Shown piece by piece: positions 1 to 4,719 of a stretch of DNA of 6,314 nucleotides. This stretch comes from Adhaeribacter sp. (lineage in GTDB: Bacteria; Bacteroidota; Bacteroidia; Cytophagales; Hymenobacteraceae). Each line of letters starts with the position of its first letter. Position 1 is the stretch's first letter. The position numbers and the translations under genes were made by a program. The notes beneath the pieces were generated by a model that was not told where the DNA came from, made no database searches, and saw only the letters and a program-made list of their open reading frames with translations. The stretch is from NCBI GenBank assembly GCA_028288395.1, contig JAQBNV010000195.1:1-6314 (forward strand), read 5' to 3'.

Positions 1-1
1 C

Positions 2-550
2 GCAGATATTTGCCTTATCTCCCAGGATAATTATTATCATCCGCGGGAAACCCAGCAGCAAGACGATAAAGGCATTATCAATTTTGATTTACCTACTTCT
101 ATAGATGCCCACGAATACGCCCAAGACGTTTTCAAATTAAGCCAGGGGCAAAGCTTCACCCGCCAAGAATACACCTTTAACAACCCGCTTATAGTTCCGC
201 GGGAGCTGATTTTTAACCCGGCGCCGGTGGTTATTGTAGAGGGTATTTTTGTATTTTATTTTGAGGAAGTAGCCCGGCAGTTAGATCTGAAGGTTTTTAT
301 AGATGCCAAAGAGCACGTAAAACTACACCGCCGCATTATCCGGGATAAAGTAGAACGCGGCTACGACCTCGACGATGTACTTTACCGCTACCTGAATCAT
401 GTGGCGCCCACCTACGAGAAATATATTCAGCCTTATAAAGACGATGCTGATCTGATTATTCCGAACAACTACCAGTTTGAGCGGGGATTGGAAGTACTGG
501 TTTCTTATTTAACGAGTAAAATCAAAACCTACCGGGAATCAGAAAGTTAG
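2..550 (+). CDS. udk: Uridine kinase family protein, 5'-truncated by window edge
   Basis: This is a P-loop kinase of the uridine kinase/phosphoribulokinase family. Uridine kinases phosphorylate uridine (and cytidine) to the monophosphate in cytosolic pyrimidine salvage. The reading frame is open from base 2, well upstream of the first ATG-like GTG at 227, so the gene starts outside the window; 182 residues are visible. Numbering from base 2, a SQDNYYHP motif (about 7-14) matches the substrate-site D-x-Y-Y segment, NFDLPTSID (27-35) matches the family's N-x-D-x-P segment, VIVEGIF (77-83) is the Walker B-like strand, and RRIIRDKVERG (110-120) is the lid motif with catalytic arginines. YEKYIQP and DADLIIPN near the end are also typical. 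Compared with E. coli Udk (about 213 residues), roughly 35-40 N-terminal residues, including the P-loop, are missing only because of the window edge. The stop is TAG at 548-550. Family assignment is confident; uridine rather than another nucleoside as substrate is inferred. Confidence 0.9.
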   Translation, partial: ADICLISQDNYYHPRETQQQDDKGIINFDLPTSIDAHEYAQDVFKLSQGQSFTRQEYTFNNPLIVPRELIFNPAPVVIVEGIFVFYFEEVARQLDLKVFIDAKEHVKLHRRIIRDKVERGYDLDDVLYRYLNHVAPTYEKYIQPYKDDADLIIPNNYQFERGLEVLVSYLTSKIKTYRESES

Positions 551-603
551 GAATCAGAAATTTCCTTTATGATTTTAGTTAATTTACTTATCTTTACAGT
601 CTG

Positions 604-963
604 ATGTTATTCCCGGTAAAGATAGTTAAACATTTTCGGCTGGTCCTGACGGCCATCACCCTGCTGTTTGTGGTTGGGCTGAACAACCGTGAGGTTACTA
701 CCTTTGCTCCCGCGCCCGAAGCTAAAACCGGACAGCAGATAAATAAATCGGCTGCCGACCGGAACGGAACGGTAAAACAGAAAATCTCTTTCGAGGCTAC
801 TTCTTCATTCGTGGTTTTGCAACTGGCAGTAGTTCCCGAGTTTCTCCAGGTAAGCTTTATAAAACCACTTTTCCTGCATTTAAGCCCAACCTGCCTCAGC
901 GGTTTGGTTACCGGCTTTTTTAAAATATTCCTCTCCACGGCTATCCAGGCCAACGCTCCCTGA
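604..963 (+). CDS. Small hypothetical membrane or exported protein (119 aa)
   Basis: I do not recognise a named family. The 119-residue product begins with a basic stretch (residues 1-12, with K6, K9, H10, R12) followed by a hydrophobic segment (about 13-26), which reads as a signal peptide or N-terminal membrane anchor. A polar middle (about 27-65, rich in K, Q, N and A) follows, then a second hydrophobic segment (about 67-92), and a C-terminal part with FFKIFLSTAIQANAP at the end. From memory, short Bacteroidota proteins ending in a similar Asn-Ala-Pro tail exist, but I cannot name the family. ATG at 604 is the first start in the frame and has no Shine-Dalgarno, as is usual in this phylum. 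The gene lies 53 bp after the uridine kinase and 133 bp before secDF, all on the same strand, so cotranscription is possible. A 119-codon frame covers almost the same bases on the other strand; the + frame is preferred for its signal-like N-terminus and collinearity with its neighbours. No catalytic motif is visible. Confidence 0.6.
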   Translation: MLFPVKIVKHFRLVLTAITLLFVVGLNNREVTTFAPAPEAKTGQQINKSAADRNGTVKQKISFEATSSFVVLQLAVVPEFLQVSFIKPLFLHLSPTCLSGLVTGFFKIFLSTAIQANAP

Positions 964-1040
964 ATTTTGTTCCTTTAAGGAATTACGCTGCCCTAAATAT
1001 TGTTTTGCGCTTTTTAAGCGGCAGTTGCCTCTGATTAACA

Positions 1041-1096
1041 GAGAGATAAATCAGCATTTTATCATTTCATATTATATAATAAATTAGTACTAAATA
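1041..1096 (+). promoter_or_regulatory. AT-rich leader upstream of secDF
   Basis: The bases just before the secDF start are strongly AT-rich (for example TTATATAATAAATTAG around 1072-1087) and lack any GGAGG-like ribosome site. This is typical of Bacteroidota translation initiation, where an A/T-rich unstructured leader replaces the Shine-Dalgarno. An in-frame TAA at 1091-1093, two codons before ATG 1097, fixes that ATG as the furthest upstream possible start. A TAAATTAG octamer at 1080-1087 resembles the Bacteroidota -7 consensus TAnnTTTG with one mismatch, but no TTG -33 element is correctly spaced, so an actual promoter here is only a suggestion. Confidence 0.3.
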
Positions 1097-4000
1097 ATGC
1101 GTAATAAAACCGTAATTTTTGTCCTGACGGTGGTAGTGGCAGCGCTCTGTCTTTACTATTTGTCTTTTAGTCTGGTATCGCGCAATGTGCAGCAGAAAGC
1201 GGAAGCTTTTGCGACAGCGGCCAATGGCAACGTCGATATCAACAAGAAAAACGCCTACCTCGATTCAATGCGGAAAGAGCCGGTTTTTAACTTTTTAGGG
1301 GTAGAATATACCTACGAAGAGATTCAGGAAAGTGAACTGGGTTTAGGCCTCGACCTGAAAGGCGGGATGCACGTAACACTGGAGGTTTCTCCCGTTGAAA
1401 TCATCAAATCAATGGCGGGCAACAGCAAAGATCCCAGCTTTTTGAAGGCCTTGGATCGCGCTCAGCAATTGCAACGCAACAGCCAGGAAAGCTTTACTAA
1501 CCTGTTTGCGCAGGCTTACCGCGAAATTAACCCAACCGGTAAGTTAAGCACCATCTTCTCCAACGCCGCCAACAAAGGCCGTATTTCTTATGCTTCTACC
1601 AACGATCAGGTAATATCCGAAATAAACAAAGAAGTTGAAAGTGCCATCGATCGTTCTTTTAACATCTTACGTACGCGGATTGATAAATTTGGGGTAAACC
1701 AGCCCAATATCCAGCGTTTAAAAGGCACTGGCCGTATTCAGATAGAATTACCCGGTGTTACCGATGCTACCCGCGTCCGGAAATTATTACAGGGTATGGC
1801 TAAACTGGAGTTTTGGGAAGTATGGAACCCCGAGGAGTTTTCGCCTTATTTCGGACAATTAAATACTTATCTGGCCAAGCAGGAAGCTGCGAATAAATTA
1901 AATGCGCCAGCTAAAAAACCAGCTGATGCTTTAACCGGTGCTGCCGCTACCAAAACCCCGTCCATCGACCCGCTTACCGGCAAGCCGGTAGCCGATAGTG
2001 GTGCAACTGTCGCCACTGCCACTCCCGCTGATTCAGCCCAAACCGACTCATTGGGTGCTAACCAAAGCAGCCTGCTGGCTCGTTTATTTGTGCCGTTACC
2101 GGGTGGCTTAGGCGCTAACTTACGTGACACTGCCCGCGTAAACGATTTATTTAACCGCGCCGATATCCGCGCGCTATTTCCCGCTAACCTGAGATTTTTA
2201 TGGTCGGTTAAACCGATTCAAAGCCCGGATGGCAAGGAATACCTGGAACTTTATGCGATTAAAAAAGGCCGCGATGGCAAAGCGCCGGTGACCGGCGACT
2301 ACATCAGCGATGCCCGCCAGGATTTTGACCAGACCGGCAAACCTGAAGTTACCATGAGCATGAACACTACCGGTGCCCGTAATTGGCAGCGTTTAACCGG
2401 CGCAAATATTGGCCGCCAGGTAGCAATTGTACTCGATGATTATGTTTATTCTGCTCCTGTGGTGCAGTCAGAAATTGCCGGCGGCAACTCTTCTATTTCG
2501 GGTAACTTTACGGTAGAAGAGGCGCAGGATTTAGCCAATATTCTGAAAGCTGGTAAAATGCCGGCCCCTACCCGTATTGTAGAAGAAGCCATTGTTGGGC
2601 CTTCGCTGGGTAAAGAAGCTATCAGCCAGGGTTTACTTTCAACTTTAGCTGGTTTGATAGTGGTTGTCATGTTTATGGTTGCTTACTACAGCAAAGGCGG
2701 GATAGTAGCTAACTTAGCTTTGTTATTCAACATTTTCTTTATCCTGGGTATTCTGGCCCAGTTTGGTGCAGCCCTTACTTTACCTGGTATTGCGGGTATT
2801 GTATTAACGATTGGTATGTCGGTAGATGCAAACGTACTTATCTTTGAGCGGATACGGGAAGAACTAGCGAATGGATTAAGTGTGCGGGATGCCATTCATA
2901 AAGGCTATGACCGTGCTTTCAGTTCTATTTTCGACTCCAACGTAACGACTTTACTCGCCGGTATCATTTTGTATTTCTTTGGTTCCGGTCCGGTGAAAGG
3001 CTTTGCCATTACCTTGATGATTGGTATTGCCACCTCCTTCTTTACCGCCGTTTATATTTCGCGTTTGATTATTGAGTGGTGGATGTCTGGTAAATCAGGA
3101 GACAACATGAGTTTCTCTTCTGGCTTCTCCCGTGGTTTATTCAAGAACTTCAATTTCGATTATCTTAAATACCGCAAAATAGCTTATATCGGCTCTACGA
3201 TAGTAATCATACTGGGCTTTGTAGCGATGGCAATGCAAGGCGGCCCTAACCTGGGGGTAGATTTTAAAGGCGGTCGGTCTTATGTAGTTAACTTTGATAA
3301 AGCCGTACCAGCTTCGGATGTAAGAGCCGCTTTAACCGACGAATTTAAAGAAGCGGGCACTGAAGTAAAAACCTACGGTGCCTCTAACCGCCTGAAAGTA
3401 ACTACCAGTTATTTAGCCGAAGAGGAAGCCACCGAAGCCGATGTAACGGTACAAACTGCTTTAGAAAGTGGTTTAAAAGAGTACGCTTCTTTAAATCCTA
3501 CCATATTAAGCTCGTCTAAAGTGGGCGCTACTGTAGCCGATGACATTCAGAATACAGCCATTATTGCCGTATTGTTATCGTTTGCCGGTATCTTCCTGTA
3601 CGTAATGCTGCGTTTCCGGAAATGGCAATATAGCTTAGGCGGGGTGGTCGCTTTGATTCACGATGCCTTAATGGTTATCGCGTTCTTTGCCATTGCCCGT
3701 ATCTTTGGTCTAAACTACGAAATGGACCAGGTATTTATTGCCTCTATCCTAACCATTATCGGTTTCTCCATTAACGATACAGTAGTTATTTTTGACCGTA
3801 TACGGGAATATTTAGGCAACAATCCAAAGCTAAAAATGAAAGATGTAATCAATCCAGCTTTGAACGATACCTTAAGCCGTACCATTATTACGTCCTTAAC
3901 GGTATTATTCGTGGTGGTTATCCTGTTTATATTTGGTGGCGAAACTTTACGCGGTTTCTCTTTTGCGATGTTGGTTGGGGTAATTTCGGGTATTTATTCT

Positions 4001-4114
4001 ACCCTGTTTATAGCTACGCCGCTTTTACTGGATACCACTTCTAACGAAGATAACAAACCGCTGGCAGCTACCCCGGTACCATCGAAGGTAGTTACCGAAA
4101 AAGTTCGTTCTTAA
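1097..4114 (+). CDS. secDF: Fused protein translocase subunit SecDF
   Basis: This is a complete 1005-residue SecD-SecF fusion. SecDF associates with SecYEG and uses the proton motive force to pull translocating proteins out on the periplasmic side after SecA-driven export. The SecD half has TM1 (about 5-25), the GLDLKGG motif (84-90), the large periplasmic P1 region with FGVNQPNIQ (198-206), and five more TM segments between about 513 and 657. The proton-path aspartate lies in GMSVDANVLIFERIRE (D577). The SecF half starts at about 680, with TM7 (about 693-713), GVDFKGG (720-726), a small periplasmic domain (about 728-815), five further TMs and SINDTVVIFDRIRE (D894). Both aspartates correspond to those shown to be essential in Thermus SecDF. 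A Thr/Ala/Pro/Asp-rich, probably disordered insert occupies about 260-325 of the periplasmic part. A 27-residue polar tail follows TM12. Length is normal for Bacteroidota fusions. The start is fixed by an in-frame stop two codons upstream, and transcription probably ends at the hairpin 57 bp downstream. Confidence 0.97.
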   Translation: MRNKTVIFVLTVVVAALCLYYLSFSLVSRNVQQKAEAFATAANGNVDINKKNAYLDSMRKEPVFNFLGVEYTYEEIQESELGLGLDLKGGMHVTLEVSPVEIIKSMAGNSKDPSFLKALDRAQQLQRNSQESFTNLFAQAYREINPTGKLSTIFSNAANKGRISYASTNDQVISEINKEVESAIDRSFNILRTRIDKFGVNQPNIQRLKGTGRIQIELPGVTDATRVRKLLQGMAKLEFWEVWNPEEFSPYFGQLNTYLAKQEAANKLNAPAKKPADALTGAAATKTPSIDPLTGKPVADSGATVATATPADSAQTDSLGANQSSLLARLFVPLPGGLGANLRDTARVNDLFNRADIRALFPANLRFLWSVKPIQSPDGKEYLELYAIKKGRDGKAPVTGDYISDARQDFDQTGKPEVTMSMNTTGARNWQRLTGANIGRQVAIVLDDYVYSAPVVQSEIAGGNSSISGNFTVEEAQDLANILKAGKMPAPTRIVEEAIVGPSLGKEAISQGLLSTLAGLIVVVMFMVAYYSKGGIVANLALLFNIFFILGILAQFGAALTLPGIAGIVLTIGMSVDANVLIFERIREELANGLSVRDAIHKGYDRAFSSIFDSNVTTLLAGIILYFFGSGPVKGFAITLMIGIATSFFTAVYISRLIIEWWMSGKSGDNMSFSSGFSRGLFKNFNFDYLKYRKIAYIGSTIVIILGFVAMAMQGGPNLGVDFKGGRSYVVNFDKAVPASDVRAALTDEFKEAGTEVKTYGASNRLKVTTSYLAEEEATEADVTVQTALESGLKEYASLNPTILSSSKVGATVADDIQNTAIIAVLLSFAGIFLYVMLRFRKWQYSLGGVVALIHDALMVIAFFAIARIFGLNYEMDQVFIASILTIIGFSINDTVVIFDRIREYLGNNPKLKMKDVINPALNDTLSRTIITSLTVLFVVVILFIFGGETLRGFSFAMLVGVISGIYSTLFIATPLLLDTTSNEDNKPLAATPVPSKVVTEKVRS

Positions 4115-4170
4115 TCCCAGCATTAAATATTGCCACCGGATGAATCTCTCCCGAAGGATGATGTAAATCA

Positions 4171-4208
4171 AAAAGCCTCCAGAATCTACATTCTGGAGGC
4201 TTTTTTTT
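4171..4208 (+). terminator. Rho-independent terminator of secDF
   Basis: A perfect 11-bp stem, GCCTCCAGAAT (4175-4185) with ATTCTGGAGGC (4190-4200), closes on the tetraloop CTAC and is followed by eight T (4201-4208). Four A before the stem (4171-4174) can pair with the first four T and extend it. It lies 57 bp after the secDF stop. The A-tract on the left gives a shorter T-run on the other strand, so it could also stop leftward transcripts from the antiporter gene. Confidence 0.95.
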
Positions 4209-4270
4209 GCCTTTAAACCGGCCAGTTATTTAATGCGCTTGTACCCAACGGGAATATTTACCAATGGCAG

Positions 4271-4320
4271 GAAAAAATGGGTAATACTTTGGCTAAAAGC
4301 CAACCATTTACCTTTTTTTC
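4271..4320. terminator. Second, imperfect terminator-like hairpin, possibly bidirectional
   Basis: This is a long interrupted hairpin. TTGGC (4289-4293) pairs with GCCAA (4299-4303) around the loop TAAAA. After a 4x4 internal loop, GGTAA (4280-4284) pairs with TTACC (4308-4312). After a small asymmetric bulge, GAAAAAA (4271-4277) pairs with TTTTTTC (4314-4320). The T7 run at 4313-4319 on the + strand and the A6 run at 4272-4277 (T6 on the - strand) give terminator-like ends in both directions. It may be a backup for secDF or a terminator for the opposite antiporter transcript. The stem is weaker than the one at 4171. Confidence 0.45.
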
Positions 4321-4412
4321 TCAAAGCTTATCCGGCAATATCATTATTTAATATATGCCAATAAAAGAATTGGCTTTAGCGGAAAGATAGCCAGATTATC
4401 CGCTCCACTTTA

Positions 4413-4566
4413 GAGCATGTTTAGATTTTGCTCTTTGTGCTACAAACGTTCGGAATAAGGTTCGCCTTTTTCTTCTCCCGCAGCGCTGCTACGCAACGCA
4501 AAAAACGCTTCCGCAGAACCTTATTCTGGCCATCCTCGCTTACAAAAACAAAACTTAAACAAGCTC
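4413..4566. mobile_element. MITE-like element, 154 bp, flanked by TTA direct repeats
   Basis: The left end GAGCATGTTTAGATTTTG (4413-4430) and the reverse complement of the right end, GAGCTTGTTTAAGTTTTG (4549-4566), match at 15 of 18 positions; similarity continues weakly for about five more bases. An internal perfect 11-bp inverted pair, GAATAAGGTTC (4453-4463) with GAACCTTATTC (4516-4526), is placed nearly symmetrically. A 10-bp palindrome GCAGCGCTGC (4480-4489) lies near the centre. TTA occurs immediately outside both ends (4410-4412 and 4567-4569), as expected for a target duplication. The element is too short to encode a transposase and has no meaningful ORF. Ends starting GAG and a 3-bp TNA duplication are described for the IS1031 group of the IS5 family, so mobilisation by such an element is inferred. 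A folded regulatory RNA or an old IS remnant with internal deletion are alternatives. Confidence 0.65.
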
Positions 4567-4706
4567 TTAAAAGCAAATAGCACTTCTATGTCGCCATTAC
4601 TTGCTTTCAAAAGTCCCGGATCAAATTAGATTTTAATGAAAAGATAAAATTAGTACCCTTTGTTATCCCTTTATTGTTAATGGCTATAAGGCAAACGTTG
4701 GTAACG

Positions 4707-4718
4707 TAGATTAATCTA
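4707..4718. repeat. 12-bp perfect palindrome beside the antiporter stop codon
   Basis: TAGATTAATCTA reads identically on both strands and ends one base before the antiporter stop codon (4720-4722 on the - strand). A second small hairpin, ACGTT-GGT-AACGT (4695-4707), adjoins it. Neither is followed by a T-run on the - strand, so a classical terminator is not supported; the palindrome may be chance in an AT-rich stretch. Confidence 0.3.
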
Positions 4719-4719
4719 T

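Larger units (their letters stand above)
4115..4719. other. Gene-free convergent intergenic region rich in inverted repeats
   Basis: These 605 bp between the convergent secDF and antiporter genes contain no convincing gene. The longest frame with an ATG that I followed runs from 4233 to 4364 (43 codons), crosses a hairpin and resembles nothing known. The region holds a strong terminator (4171-4208), a second long hairpin (4271-4320), short hairpins at 4357-4374 and 4378-4404, a MITE-like element (4413-4566), and a 12-bp palindrome against the antiporter stop codon (4707-4718). The remaining stretch, 4570-4706, is AT-rich with no signal I can defend beyond a 5-bp hairpin at 4695-4707. Confidence 0.7.

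Noticed and set aside
589..596. TATCTTTA as a -7 promoter box for the small gene
   Set aside because: It matches TAnnTTTG at all but the last base, but no TTG -33 element lies about 19-21 bp upstream, and the implied start would make the gene leaderless.
594..953. 119-codon frame on the - strand opposite the small hypothetical gene
   Set aside because: It has no signal-like or domain-like features, is composed of Ser/Thr/Arg/Cys-rich sequence typical of antisense shadows, and runs against the direction of both neighbours. The + frame has a coherent hydrophobic start and C-terminal motif.
986..1024. CTGCC/GGCAG inverted pair after the small gene as a terminator
   Set aside because: Only 5 bp with a loop of 27 bases and no T-run afterwards; not credible as a terminator.
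1867..2895. Three - strand frames inside secDF (1867-2130, 2446-2670, 2686-2895)
   Set aside because: They are antisense shadows of a fully supported SecDF gene with biased low-complexity translations.
4233..4364. 43-codon ORF from ATG 4233 and an overlapping ATG-less frame (from 4217) in the intergenic region
   Set aside because: Both cross the terminator-like hairpin at 4271-4320, lie downstream of a strong terminator with no visible promoter, and resemble no family I know.
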